Source of the DNA: Poecilobothrus nobilitatus
Taxonomy: Eukaryota > Arthropoda > Insecta > Diptera > Dolichopodidae
Assembly: GCA_947095535.1 (NCBI GenBank)
Contig: OX352773.1
Location: 109,003,950 to 109,067,949 of the forward strand
DNA: 64,000 nt
Reading direction: 5' to 3'
This document shows, one piece after another, positions 41,881 through 55,146 of this stretch. The position numbers and the translations under genes are program-made. Under the pieces are notes generated by a model, which saw nothing but the letters and a program-made list of their open reading frames with translations, was not told the origin of the DNA and ran no database searches. Position 1 is the stretch's first letter, and every line of letters starts with the position of its first letter.

Positions 41881-43293
41881 TAATCATAGATATGCGAGAG
41901 GCAAACACAAATACATATTTACATTCTGAAGTATAAATAAGTACCTACCTCAAAAAATATTACTACGATTTATGAACTAATAAAAAGCAAGTACTAAAAA
42001 GAAAGAAAAAAAAAATCAATATGTAAATACATAGAAAGTCGTGTAAAAAAATGCATATGTGCCAAGAAATTTTGATAAGCTGTATTTCGTAAACTACCAA
42101 CCACCCCAATCGAAAAGGTAAAAACATATTTTGTTTTTCCTCTCCTCATTCTTTCTAATGATGCATAAACCATGTAAATAGGCCCAGTAGTTTTCTATGA
42201 AAAGGGACCCAAAAAACAATGCTGGCGTATTTATATAATGATTATTCTATGAATGGAAATATTTTTAAAGAAATATTGCAATGTATGGCGATATACTTAT
42301 AACAATATAAATATACTATGTGCGCATTAATATAATATAATATTTAAAATTACATTTACTATTTCGTAATTTAATATACATTTACCGCTTAGTATTAAAT
42401 GTTACTATAGAATATTTGAAAAAGTTTTGGATTGATAATCGTTATGTGGAAGGTTAGAATCTGCTTTTGAAGAATGTATAAACATATAGTTTGAATGACA
42501 ACACATTAGAAATTAGAAAATTCACCCAAATTATTTTAAAATACTAAAATATTAAAAATAACTAAAAATAACTTTAAATATTTGGGTGAATACTAAATAT
42601 TCACTACTAAAAATACTAAAATATTAAAAAAATAATATTGTAAGCAGAGTGACTGTGAACATACTAACGGTTCGTACTGGTATCTAAGAGTTGGCAAAGG
42701 CAATAGTATTCTTTCTCGTTTTTTTTTAATTATTTAAAAACCTTTGTATAGCAATATTTACAATAGTATAATTAAAATGTCAAAAATGTTAGCAAAGCTT
42801 AACATTATTATTAATATAAACAAGGTTGCATTATTACCATTTTCTGACGATGGTCGGTTTTTATATTTAATTTTAATTGTTATTAAATTATAACTTTGTA
42901 AATTATTTATATAAATTGAAAATTATAACTTTTAACATTTTATTATTTTTTATTATTTATTAATAGAAAAAGACTGTAGTTAAAATTGAAAAGTTTAAAA
43001 ACGGATCAAATCTTATTAATTAAATAAAAAACAATTGTGTAATAAAATAAATCAAAAAGTTTTATTATTATCATTTTCTGATGATTGACAGCTTTTATAT
43101 TTAATTTTAGTTGTTATTAAATTATAACTTAGTAAATTGTCTATATAAATTGCAAATGATAACTTTTGACATTTTTTTTTTAATTTTTATTATTTATTAA
43201 AAAATTGAAAAGGTTAAAAAATAGATCAAATCTTACTAAAAAGTTGCATTATATGTAAAAAGTTTAACATTCAGTGAAAGTTATATATCTATG
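41881..43293. other. AT-rich stretch without supportable gene
   Basis: Contains two diverged direct repeats of about 300 bp (TTATTACCATTTTCTGACGATG near 42832 and TTATTATCATTTTCTGATGATTG near 43062, each followed by TTTTATATTTAATTTTA.TTGTT). No coding sequence. Confidence 0.5.
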
Positions 43294-43330
43294 TATATAT
43301 AAAAGGGGAGTACCTTTCCATTCAACAAAA
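43294..43330 (+). promoter_or_regulatory. TATA-type promoter upstream of PolB copy D
   Basis: TATATATAAAAGGGG at about 43293-43307, followed about 20 bp on by ATTCAACAAAA and then the ATG at 43374. Good shape and spacing for a TATA promoter; start site inferred. Confidence 0.45.
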
Positions 43331-43373
43331 TAGTTTTTTTAAAACATCCAACAAAGCACTTTTACATAGTAAA

Positions 43374-46300
43374 ATGGAACCAGAAGCAAAGAAAATTAAA
43401 TTAACTGGAAAAGGAGTAAGTTACGTCTGTGAAACTTGTTCAAAAAGTTTTACAAGAAAAAATCATTTAGCACAGGAGAATTCACGAAAACTTGAATAGA
43501 ATGTAATAGTAAGTGCAATATTTGTAATGCTGAATTTTCAAGGCGTAGGATTATGTTACGTCAAATGAAACAACATAGGTTTTATGAATGCTGTAATGTT
43601 GGAGTTAACAATTGGAGCTATCATATTCGTTCAAACATTAATGAAAACAAAACTGCCGAAAAATTTGGTGATAATAAAGATTGTTTAAAGAGTCATTTGA
43701 AAACCGAATCCAAACTTATATAATTGACAATACTGATGAATCTATAATTCATTCTACTGAGTTTTTAAAAACTATTAAAGAAGAAGCATATACACTTTTG
43801 CGGATAAGCTTATTAGAATTTGACTGTTTTAAAGTGAATGCTGAACTTTTTGCTGAATATGCAAAGATGAGTAACGATGATGATGAGATGGTTTTTTCTA
43901 TAAAATCATTTCAAACCCAAATGGCTGCAATATTAAATATAGAGGATATTGAAATTGAGTTTGATATATTTGTATATATTTATATAATATATAATATATA
44001 AATATATTTTTATATTTTTTATATAAATATATTATATAAAATACAATAACGAACAGAAGAATTTCAAGAGAAGGATAGCGGCTGGGGTTTAGTAAGAATT
44101 TTAGGTTTAGAATTGAATATTAATAAATACCAACCCATAAGAGGATTCGGTTTCATAAAACTAACAAAAGATATAGCGGGCAAACGTGCTTGCATTAACA
44201 TAAAAATTTTTGCCAAATATTGATTTAAGTGGGCGATAATATCGGCTTTAAAATCGTCTACAAGTAATCCAGAAAAAACTACTTCTTATAACATAGCTGA
44301 TATTAACTTAGAAATTATTGATCTAGAAGGAGGATTAATATCAACTGTTAACTAAAGTACAATACCACTAAAGTGGTATTAATTTTCCAGCAAAGATAAC
44401 TGATCTAAAGATGTTTGAAAAAGAAAATCCTGATATTAGCGTAAATGTTTTTGGTTTGAAATTAAACAAAGAAAAAAATTAATTAGTGCGACCGTATTAC
44501 TCGACAAAACAGGAGAAAAGACAACACATTAATTTAATTTTAACTGAAAAAAACCAAAACTATCATTTTGTTTATATTCATTATCTTTCAAGATTATTAA
44601 GAAGCTCTATTACAACACACCATGGTTAAATATATATTTGCAACCGATGCCTTTTACATTTTTATGACAATAATCAATATCAAATTCATAAAAATGAATG
44701 TAACTGCATTGTAACAAGCTTGTAGTGTAAATAAATATGTGGAATGCATTGGTCCTGATTGCACAAAAAAATTTATTAAGGAACTAGCTGCCGATTGTAC
44801 CTTGCTATTAAAAAAGTATTACATGAAGCTAAAGCCAATGAACGAACTTACTCTAGATGAACAATTAAAACAACTTACTGATATTAATTGTCATATATGT
44901 AACAAAGAATTAGATTTCAGTCACAGAGTTCGAGATCATTGTCATTTTACTGGGGAATATAGAGGTCCTGCAAATAATCAATGCAATATTTTATATAGAC
45001 GACCGCATTTTTTCCCAGTATTTTTTCCTAATTTCTCCGGCTATGATTGCCATTTGTTATTTAAAGCATTGAAGTCAGTTTCTGGTGATATCTCAGTTAT
45101 ACCCCTTAATAAAGAACAATATATATCCTTAAGCAAAAAAGTATTTGTTGCAGAAGAAAACAGTTAATTTACATTGCGCTTTCTTGACAGTTTGCGATTT
45201 ATGGCAGCCAGTTTAAGTTCACTTTGTAATGATTTAAACCAATCAGAAATGATCCATGTAAGAAGTGTTTTTGGAATTAACTCAAATTTGATGACAAAAA
45301 AAGGTGTTTTTCCATATGATTATTTAAATATTTGGGAAAGACTAAATGATAAAATCCTACCTCCTCAAATAGAATTTTATAACAAAATAACTGGAACACC
45401 TTGTTCAAATGATGACTATAATCATGCGCTTGAAGTGTAGCTGAATTATAATCAGCAACATGTTTGATTACCTAAAATTATATCTAAAAACAGATATTTT
45501 TATTTTATATGAAGTTTTTGAAAAATTTCGAAGTATTTGTAAAAACATTTACAACTTAGATCCAGCTAATTTTTTTACAGCACCGGATCTTTCATGGCAA
45601 GCAATGCTAAAATATACAGAAATAATTTTGGAGTTACTAACCGACATCAATATGTATAATTTTTTAAAAAAAGGAATACGTGGAGGAATTAGCCAATGCT
45701 CCATGCGATATTCTGTATCCAATAATAAATACATGGATGAAAAATACAACGAGAATTTACCGTCTACTTACATAGCTTACCTTGATGCAAACAATTTATA
45801 CGGTTGGGCAATGTCTCAATTTGTACCATACAAAAATTTTAAATGGAGTAATGTTGATGTAGGTGTTAAAAATTTCAAATGATTCAGAAAAAGGGTATAT
45901 CTTAGAAGTTGATTTAGATTATCCAATTGAATTACACGATTTACACAATGATCTACCTTTTCGTGCTACAAATAAAATTCCACCTAATGCAAAAATACCA
46001 AAACTAATAGTAGATCTCTGCGAAAAGAAAAATTATATAATTCATAACAGAAATCTGAAACAGTGCCTTGAACACGGACTAAAATTAAACAAAGTTCACA
46101 GAGTTCTCGAGTTTTCGCAGAGCGACTGGTTTAAAAAGTATATTGACTTAAATACAGTACATAGAATTCAAGCGAAAAACAATTTTTTTAAGCTAATGAA
46201 TAATTCTCTATTTGAAAAAACAATGCAAAATATTGATAAAAGAAGAGATATTAAAATTGATACTTCTTGGGAAAGTAGAGGTAGGCATTAAGGAGCACGA

Positions 46301-46640
46301 GCGCTTATAGCCAAACCAAATTTCCACAGTTTGACTTCTTTTATATCTGATCTTATTGCCGTTGAATTGAAAAGAACGCATGTTTTTTACGATAAACCGA
46401 TATACATTGGGTTTACTGTTTTAGAATAGTCAAAAATATTAATGTATGATTTCCATTATAAATATATAAAACCAAAATTTGGAAATAAAATTAATTTAAA
46501 CTATATAGATACTGACAGCTTAATATACACAATACAATATATACCGAACACTTTTACATTGATATAAAGCCAGACTTATCATCTCACTTTGATACTTCTG
46601 ATTATCAAAAGACAAATCCATATGGTTTCACTTAATCTTT
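43374..46640 (+). pseudogene. POLB: Second-lineage protein-primed DNA polymerase B, copy D, near full length but frameshifted
   Basis: MEPEAKKIKLTGKG, then a C2H2 finger CETCSKSFTRKNHLA. N-terminal domain: EEFQEKDSGWGLV. Endonuclease VII-like segment: CHICNKELDFSHRVRDHCH and TGEYRGPANNQCNILYRR. ExoII is NFSGYDCHLL and ExoIII is YLKLYLKTDIFIL. Also GIRGGISQCSMRYSVSNNKY, YLDANNLYGWAMSQ (motif A), KLMNNSLFEKTMQN (motif B) and YIDTDSLIY (motif C, near 46500). An AT-only insertion at 43960-44045 and many frame breaks are present. The C-terminus is lost after about 46640. It is the only copy with a clear motif C. Confidence 0.9.
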
Positions 46641-47215
46641 TAAAAATTTAAAAGATTATTCAAATATATTTTTTATTTTATTTCAATTTTTTATTAATAA
46701 AAATAAGTCTGAATTCAAATTATTAAAAATTTTTTTTTAGTTAAGTTAATTATCAAACAATAAAACTTCCATCGGTGTTTTAAGCTTTTCAGCTTTAAAA
46801 TGGACGAGCTTTATTAGCTTTGAATTCAAAACCAACTTTAAAAAATTTTATATAATTTTTCAAATAAATGTTAAAATAAGTTTCAACTTTAATAATTTTA
46901 TATTTAAACCAAACTTTAAAAAACTTTTTTAGTCAAGTTCATAATCAAATAAGCTTCATTTTCAAACGTAACGATCTTTATGTGCTTATATGAACCCAAA
47001 GATACCCAAAGCTTAAACCCCCTAATTGCCACTCAAAGCTTCCATACATTGTGTTCCCATATCCCAAAGCTTTTAAACCTTAAAAACTGCCGCTCAAAGC
47101 TTTCATACATTATCATTACATTTCATACATTACCGCTCAAAGCTTTGATCTTTCATACATTTCATACATTATCATCATACATTATCACATTATTTTCATA
47201 CTGAAACATCATGCA
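46641..47215. repeat. Polinton terminal-type AT-rich DNA with CAAAGCTT/CATACATT repeats
   Basis: Contains the AACCAACTTTAAAAAATTTT and TTAAACCAAACTTTAAAAAA words shared with 24800-24920 and 28300-29070. Then come iterated CTCAAAGCTTTCATACATTA words. No gene. Confidence 0.55.
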
Positions 47216-48040
47216 AAATTTAAATGTAAATTATTTCACAGGAGTAGACAACCTTGATTTTGGTATGCAATACAAAAATAATTTTAATATATTACATTTA
47301 AATACCCAAAGTTTACGAAACAAATTGAGTAATTTAGAATTACTCGTTAAATTATGAACGCAAAGTACATTGCTTTATATTATGTGAAATGGTTAAGAAA
47401 ATGTGAAAATATTTTTTTTTAACCTGCCAGGTTACACGTTATATTTTTCAAATAGAGAAAATTCATATGGTGTGGTCGCAATTTATATATTTAATAGAAT
47501 AAGTAGCACCGAAATTGTAAAAGAAGAATTTAATAACTCTAATATTTTGGTTGTAAAACTTTTAAAACAGAATCTGAACGTTATAGCGGTTTATAAATAT
47601 CAGGAAACTAACATTCGTGATTTTAATATCAAAATGGAAGAATATATTAAAATTTTAATAATTCCTTAATACTTGGAGATTTTAATATAAATTTTTTAAA
47701 TAGAAATAATAGCAATATTAGAAATTATACAGATAACCTACTAAGTAATGGTTTTGTAATTTATAACAATATTTCTCCAAAGTATGCTACAAGAATAGAT
47801 AAAACGTTTAGAACTACGAATAGATTAGAAACGTAATAGATCATTTTATCACTGATCTTATAAAAAATCAATTCGATTTTTATATTTTAAACTCTTCGCT
47901 ATCTGATCACCAATCATTCTTCATAAGTATGACTCACAAATTTGCCTTTGATAATTATGTAGATACCAAAACAATCTTAAATTATAATAAGGTTAAAGAA
48001 AATATCATCTGGGATAGGTTACATTCATATATAGTAATTT
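47216..48040 (+). pseudogene. LINE ORF2 endonuclease fragment
   Basis: APE-type endonuclease remains: FNILHLNTQSLRNKLSNLEL at the start (target-binding Asn motif), LPGYTLYFSNRENSYGVVAI, then LGDFNINFLNRNN near 47680 (catalytic GDFN) and SSLSDHQSFFISM near 47900 (C-terminal SDH). Several stops. No reverse transcriptase follows, so it is 3' truncated. A different lineage from the LINE at 48.6 kb; possibly the same family as the fragment at 61.8 kb. Confidence 0.75.
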
Positions 48041-48480
48041 TATTTTATTTTATTTTTATTTTATTGAAATTAATGCTTGTATATAGTTAAAATTAAACAA
48101 AACAATGACTTAAAACTAAATTTATAATAACTTAAGTCTTTAAAAAAAAGTTAATTTATCTTTATTGTTATTGTTATCATTAATTTTTTTATTGAAACTA
48201 CATTTACAACTTTAAGAAAAAGTGAAATATGATATCACTATAGGTATATGATATGTACATACAAGCAATTTAACATTTTATGTATTAACTTTTGTAACAA
48301 ATTAAACGCAAATAAATACCTTATTATTATGTAGAAGTAAAATTAAAAAAAAAATGCATTTTTTTCATTAACATTACATAAAAGTATAAAATTCCAATTT
48401 ATAAAATGTACAAAAAAAATTGATCTAAGTAAAAAACATATACGAGTACCGATTAATTGTATTATAATGCAATACAATAA
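48041..48480. other. AT-rich stretch without supportable gene
   Basis: Low-complexity TTTTATTTTATTT start and scattered A/T runs; nothing recognisable. Confidence 0.45.
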
Positions 48481-48499
48481 ATGTTATGTTATGTTTAAA

Positions 48500-48576
48500 A
48501 TTTTAGTCCTCCTAAAAGTATGCAAAAAATTATTTGCATATATTCGTCGAAAAAGTATGCAAAATGAGTAAAAAGA
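48500..48576. repeat. Target repeat flanking the LINE (AATGAGTAAAAAG family)
   Basis: TTTAGTCCTCCTAAAAGTAT ... ATTCGTCGAAAAAGTATGCA ends in AAAATGAGTAAAAAG. It is nearly identical to the reverse complement of 61627-61700, so the LINE landed in a pre-existing repeat, probably Polinton terminal DNA. Confidence 0.75.
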
Positions 48577-48829
48577 GGATTCGAGTTTTGAACGCGAAAG
48601 TGAAAGGACGTAGCTATAACACAAAAATTCAATTAAAAATAAAACATCACAAAAAATAACAGAAATTGCTTTTCTTTATTTTTTTCTGTTTTTATTTTTT
48701 TTTTCTTTTTTTTCTTATTATCTTAAAAATTGAATCAAAAAAAAAAAAAAAGAAAAAATTTAACACTTGCTATAGTAATAAGTAGTAAGTTTCCATATAA
48801 TTGGACTCCTTTAATAAAGGATATCAATT

Positions 48830-50286
48830 ATGGAAAATTATATTAATTTACCCACAAACGGATTGAAAACTGCTGTAAATCAAAAAGTAAACGAAGTATT
48901 GAATAAAAGCATTTCCAAGCCAAATACTAAAATGAAACAAAACAAGGAAGTTCGTGAATTAAAATTAATTATTGAAAAGTTGCAAAACGAAAATAATAAA
49001 CTTATAAAACTTTTAAAGGCCAATAATGGTGGTGAAGGGCCAAGCTCAAGTGGAAATTGTTTTCTTCCTCAGATGGATGTGGCTGATGATGATTCCAAGA
49101 TAAATGTTTCACTAAATTCATCTTCCAAAAGTGTCAACGAGCCTGAGGCCAACGCATTAGAGTTAGAAATAGAAGAGTTGGCTAAAAGAACAAAAGAAAA
49201 AAAAAAAAAAATTACAACACATATACCGACCTTTTAAAGTACTCAACGTGCTCAGCAAAAGCCAATTGAGAGTGTCCAGAACACAAAAAAACGTATGCCC
49301 CCAATCAACTTTGGAAAAACGGATATAAAAATGCTGAAAGAATTACTTTCCAAAAGTCTAAAAATTAAAGATTTCCTGATTAAACAATCAGGGGAAAATA
49401 ATAACATTCTCTATACCTTCAACATTGAAGAATTCAAAAAAGCACGTGAACTTCTTGATAAATCTGGAATTAATTATTACACGTTTACTCCAAAAGAAGA
49501 CAAGAAAATTACACTTGTACTCAAAGGCTTAAGCAACAGCTACGCATGTGAAGAGGTTTTGGCAATCCTGAAAGAATATGATAACGATGTCATCAAATTT
49601 GAGAAAGTAACAAGACTTACCACAAAAATTACATCTGCTAAAGGCATAATCCTACCTCATTTTATTGTGCAGGCATCACCACAGAGCTCAATAAATGATA
49701 TATCCAGAATAAAATCCATCGACCAACAAATTATTAAATGGGAGCGAATCAACAAACCGAACATGATGCAATGCACACGTTGTCAGCGTTTTGGACACTC
49801 TGCATAGAACTGTAAAATGGACTCCAGATGTGTTAAATGTGGTGATAACCATCTACCAGGGCAATGTACCATTAAGCCTGAAGATCCCAGAGAAAAGCTG
49901 TTCTGTACTATGTCTGCAAAAATTACGGCCATCCATCATCATATAGAAACTGTCCAGTTTATCAGGAAAAAATAAAAAAGCAGCACGAAAGCAAGGAAAT
50001 AGTAAAAAGACGTATAGCAACTAAGCACATGGCAACGAATTTTATACAGCCCAACATATCATTTTCAAATGTAGTGAGTAGAAATAATAACATTAGTAGT
50101 AGTAATAGTAATACCAATAATAACATGAATAACATTAACACTGATATTTTATTAGAAATACGTAATAGTATTATAGATTTAAATAAAAAAATTAATAATA
50201 TAGAAAAAAATAATAATACTAACACCAATAGAATCAATATATTATTCGATTGTATGAACATTGAATCCAATCAACAATATGTCTAA
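48830..50286 (+). pseudogene. LINE ORF1, gag-like with PRE/C2HC and CCHC zinc fingers
   Basis: Begins MENYINLPTNGLKTAVNQKV with a Lys/Glu coiled coil. A stop near 49237 follows. The PRE_C2HC-type domain shows INYYTFTPKEDKKITLVLKG. CCHC knuckles are at CTRCQRFGHSA (a TAG follows, at 49805, inside the finger), CVKCGDNHLPGQC and a third. The end is Asn-rich (50029-50286) and overlaps ORF2 by 26 nt. It would bind LINE RNA in the ribonucleoprotein. Confidence 0.82.
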
Positions 50287-53200
50287 TCCAACAAGCACAT
50301 ATAAAGTCATTTCAATAAATGTCAACTCTCTTATCTCATACAGCAAAAAATACGCACTTATGCACTTTATAGAGAACAACAATCCAGACATTATTTGTAT
50401 ATGTGAAACAAAGTTGAAACCATCTGATCATATGTCACTAGACAATTATGATTTTATTAGAAAAGATCGAAAAAATGCTATTGACGGTGGCGGTGTTGCC
50501 ATAGCAATTAAAAAATATCTTTACTACCAAATTGTAAATAATTACATTTTCGATCAATTTACATGCATCGAAACTTGTATCATATCCCTGCAATTAAAGC
50601 AAAACAAAAAATTATATATAATTTCTATTTACGCACCAAATAGAAATTCACCTAATTTTTTGACAGAACTTGAAAAAATTTTTCAAACATTAAATTTATG
50701 CAATATTAACAATTTTTTTATATTAACGGGCGATTTTAATGCCAAACATACTTCTTGGTCGAACGTTGTTAACAACACTCGTGGTACCCAATTGTATAAT
50801 TGGATCCAAAAAAATTACATACTGTATAAAATGAAACTACATTTGTCAGACGCACCCACACTACCACGTGCAAACTCATACATAGATTTAGCCATTACCG
50901 ATGTGAGAATAGCTGTAAGTTTCTCTCAAACCTATAACAAGCTTACAACTCCCGTTCTGTATTAATAATGAACAAATTCTAAGTAAAGAGTTAGCATGTG
51001 AAGAAAAATTCGATTTCAATAATATTAATTGGAATAGATTTCGTAGAAAATTAGATCGAAATTACTTAACTGAATATCTTAACACGGATAATAAAATTTT
51101 GGATAATTGCAACATATCGTTGCAAAATATAAATTTTCATCTCCTAAAATTAAATAAAATTATTCAACAAACCATGAACGAAGTAATTCCTAAAACAAAA
51201 TTCACAAATAACTTAAATAAATTTAACTCCCGTAAACTTAAACAACTTTTGAAAAAAAAAAGCTCTTTGTTAAACGATATCCACAAAATTTACAAACAAA
51301 GACTCGATTTCTCTACTCAAGATATTCAACTACTTAAAAGTTTACTTAATAATATAAACACACTCATTAAACAACAAATTAAAATAGAAATAAGTAATTA
51401 CTACAAAAACCGCCTTCAAAATATATCTCCACAAAGTAATATGTTTCCCCAAATCAATAAAATATTTCGAAAAAATAAATATAACCAAATCATGAAGTTG
51501 CATATAGATTCAAACAATATTAATCTTTTAAATCAGAATAACATTAACGTTAACAATTTGGAAAAAACTAACACAAACAAATTTATTTTAAAAGATTCAA
51601 GTCAAATTTATAATCTTATGGGCTCTTATTTAGAACAAACTCACAAAATAAATATACCAACAAACAGTAGATTCCACACTAAAGTAGAAAATAAAGTTCA
51701 ACAATTCAAAATTAATTTCGAACAATTAAGATCCAATAGTATAACTTTATCCACATTTTCCAATATAAATAAATCGTCAATGCAATACGGCGAAAATAGC
51801 AAATTCACAAACCTTGAAGAAATTAATTAAAGCAAAGCTTAAAGCGTTAAAAAATAAAGTTTCATCAGGAAACGATAATATACCAAATGTGGTACTAAAA
51901 AATTTAAGTAATTTTATAATTTCGAAATATGTTATAATTTTTAATAATGCAATTAACAATTCGTATTTTCCAAATACATGGAAAACTGCGAAAACTATAT
52001 TGCTAAAGAAACCAGGCAAAGATCCAACTGACCCAAATAATTATAGGCCTATAAGTTTAATGCCTAACATAAGCAAGGTTTATGAAACTATTATCAACGA
52101 TAAAATTACAAAATTCGTCAACGAAAACAATCTAATTCCACAAAATCAATTTGGTTTTAGATATAAGCATAGTACCATACATACAATCAACAAACTTACA
52201 TCTGATATATGTTGGTTTATTAATAAAAAATTAGCTGTAGGTGCTTGTCTAATTGACTTAGAAAAAGCTTTTAATACTATTTGGCTAGATGGTTTGATTT
52301 ATAAACTTATAAAATAAAAAATTCCTCAATACTTGATCACTATAATTCATGGTATGTTATACGATAATTCCTTCGAAATTGTTAACAAGGCAAAAACGCC
52401 ATATAAAAAATTTCATATCGAAAACGGGCTGCAACAGGGTATAGTCAACGCACCAATCCTGTTTTCGACCTATATCTCCGAGTTGTTATTTCTATTGGAT
52501 AGAATAAAAGGCAATAATCATACACTAGCCTTCGCGGATGATATAATAATTTACTCCGCGAATGACACCGTAAATAGCATTCAATCCAAAATACAAAAAA
52601 TGTTCAATACCGTCTTGGACTATTGTAAAGTTTGGATATTAAAAATGAACTTCAATAAATGTGAAACCATATTATTTCGTGATACGGTTGACAAAACAAG
52701 TTCAGACATTAGAAGGAACTGAAAAAATTTTTTTATAAAATCTCCAAATTCAACTCTTTCTAACAGAAAAGTTGTCAAATATCTCGGAGTTCATTTACAT
52801 CAAAATCTGAACTATATCGAGCATATAAAACACACAATTCTTAAAGGTAACAAAGCATTTATGGCTGCCAAAAACCTGTTCTACAATAAAAACATTAGCA
52901 ACCGGGTCAAAATAATATGTTACCAAACATTAATAAGGCCAACACTTACATATGGTGTACCCATATGGTACAACATTAGTGGAAGCCTAATGGAAAAAAT
53001 ACGTAAGTTCGAAAGAAAGTGCATAAGAGTATGTATTAACAAAAATCGAAAGCCTGAATCCGACTACAAGCATTACTATTCCAATAAATACTTGTACAAG
53101 CATTACTATTCCAATAAATACTTGTACAAGGAAGCAAAAATCATAAGAATCGATAATTTTATCATAAAATTAGTTCGAGATCATTATGATAGAGCACTAA

Positions 53201-53504
53201 AAACTCCTGAAAATGGTCTAATATCACATATATTTTACCACAATGAGGAGTACATTAAAAAGACTTTGCTCACTGGACTTTGCTCATAGCCCCTGAGCAT
53301 TTTATCTTTTTGGATAAAAATGGTTACATTCAAAACCAAAGCCATGTCCCTACATTATTTCACTATAATAGACGGGCCACATGTAAAAAAATTGAATACG
53401 ACCCAGGCAATATTAATGGAGATAATTTAAAATATGACATGTCCATACCGGACAAAGACAAATGCATTAAAAAACGATATTGGTGGTTGGATGAGATTTT
53501 ATAG
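50261..53504 (+). pseudogene. LINE ORF2, APE endonuclease and reverse transcriptase
   Basis: The endonuclease shows SINVNSLISYSKKYALMHFI, ICICETKLKPSDH, LTGDFNAKHTSW and SYIDLAITD. The reverse transcriptase shows KTILLKKPGKDPTDPNNYRP, FGFRYKHSTIHTINKLT, CLIDLEKAFNTIWLDGLIY and FADDIIIYSAND (catalytic DD). Then a thumb/C-terminal part follows: YKHYYSNKYLYK is duplicated at 53069-53128 (30-bp direct repeat), ending YWWLDEIL. Frame breaks near 50960, 51800, 52317 and 52722. Order and motifs fit the Jockey clade. Confidence 0.86.
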
Positions 53505-53755
53505 CAAGCAAAAGTTTTTTTACATTTTGTACTTTAGATAAAATAAATTAAGTAATTTAAAATAGATAGATATAAGACAAATTAAATTTACATAAATTAA
53601 CAAAAAAAAATTACTTTATTTTAAATGTTAATAATAATTGAAATGAAACCGTTTTGTAAACTTTTTCTTTAGGTTAAGCCTGTATCAAGATATATACACA
53701 ATAAAATAAAAGTTAAATAAAAAAAAAAAAAAAAAAAAAAAAAATGAGTAAAAAG

Positions 53756-54026
53756 AGGGGTTTCGGTGGCCTAGCGGGTAGGCGTGTGGCGTATTAACCG
53801 AAGAAGTGTGGGTTCGATCCCTGCACAGGTCGTAATTGTCTTTTCTTTACATACCCCCCTTACGAAAAGGGTATAGGGTATATAGTATATAATATAAACA
53901 AAATAAATAATATTAGTATATAATTTAATAATAGTATAAAAACCTATAATGGCCTTTAGTAACCGATGGTTCATAATATTGCATTACATTTATGTATGCA
54001 ATATTAATATAAATAAATAAATAAAT
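53756..54026 (+). mobile_element. tRNA-derived SINE
   Basis: RNA polymerase III box A TGGCCTAGCGGG (53767-53778) and box B GGTTCGATCCC (53811-53821), spaced as in a tRNA, are followed by an unrelated body and an (AAAT)n tail. Target duplications AATGAGTAAAAAG are at 53743-53755 and 54027-54039. The SINE therefore used the LINE's own 3' target copy. A functional tRNA is unlikely: the 5' half does not close into a standard acceptor stem and the body continues. Confidence 0.85.
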
Positions 54027-54039
54027 AATGAGTAAAAAG

Positions 54040-55146
54040 GATTGTGTCTTTGATATTTTAAATTAAAAAAGCTATAGTGCTGAATATTTTAAATTAGGAT
54101 AAAAATATGCAAAGTTTTTAAAGTTTGGTTTAAAAATTTCTAAGTTTGGTTTAAATACAAAATTATTATAAAAGTTTAAACATATTTACCAAAAGTCAAA
54201 TTTACATTCTATTATAACAATTTGAGTTCTCCTAACCTTATGCAAAAAAATTAGTAGGGTGAAGATATGAAAAGTTTTTAAAGTTTGGTTTAAAAGTTTT
54301 TAAAGTTTATTATTATTAAAGTTTATTGATTATTCTAAATTTAACTTAGTGGTTAGTACATCAGTTATGTTTTAATTTGAAATTTAAAAGGCTTAAGCTA
54401 TAGTGCTGAATATTTTAAATTAGGATAAAAATATGAAAAGATTTTAAAGTTTGGGTCTAAAAATTTCAAAGTTTGGTTTAAATACAAAATTATTAAGAAA
54501 AGTTAAACATATTTACTAAAAGTCAAATTTATGTTCTATTATAACAATTTAAGTACTCTAAATCTTATGCAAAAAAATTAGTAAGGTTAAGATATGAAAA
54601 GTTTTTAAAGTTTATTATTATTAAAGTTTAAACTTTAATATTTACTTGAAAAAAAAGTTTAATTTGAATAGGTACATAAAGAAATGTATACAAAATAATT
54701 TTAAATTAAATGTTTTGTTATATATAATAAATATATTATTTATAAAATAAATAATAAAAGTTTTGAGCTAAACGGTTGAAATATAATGAAATATTATGAA
54801 CTTTGAGAAGTTTTATAGTTAAATTAAAAGTTATAAATAATCAGATAAATTAAAATTTTATCTAAAGTTTTACTGTCAATTATATTTTTATATTTAACAA
54901 ACGTTTTTTAATTGTTTCTAGTTTTATTTAAAGCTTTCAACAGCTTAAAAACTTCGCTAAGATAAAAGTGATTAAACACACTTAAGATTCGATTTTTTTT
55001 TTGTAATAATAAAAAAACAAGTTTGTTCCTGTTGTTTTAAATTATACATATATATTTTTTTTTATTGATCTTTAAATTATATTTTTTTTATTAAAACTAA
55101 CTGTTTTATATAACTTTATTAAAATTTCTTATACACCTGAATTTTT
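54040..55146. repeat. Polinton terminal-type repeats downstream of the SINE
   Basis: Continues the sequence found uninterrupted at 18176 (GTCTTTGATATTTTAAATTA). It is followed by iterated AAAGTTTTTAAAGTTTGGTT, AAATTAGGATAAAAATATG and CCAAAAGTCAAATTTAC words in about two roughly 300-bp cycles (54100 and 54400). No gene. Confidence 0.65.

Larger units (their letters stand above)
48577..53742 (+). mobile_element. Full-length Jockey-like LINE, decayed
   Basis: 5' UTR from about 48577, ORF1 (gag-like), ORF2 (endonuclease/RT), 3' UTR and a poly-A tail of about 24 at 53719-53742. A duplicated target AATGAGTAAAAAGAGG is at 48563-48578 and 53743-53758. Both ORFs have stops or shifts. The intact ends and long tail suggest fairly recent insertion. 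Confidence 0.88.

Noticed and set aside
49962..50270. 102-aa Leu-rich membrane-like ORF on the minus strand
   Set aside because: Antisense of the Asn-repeat at the end of LINE ORF1.
53757..53830. tRNA gene
   Set aside because: Box A and B are good, but the segment is followed by an unrelated body, an (AAAT)n tail and flanking target duplications, so it is a SINE head.
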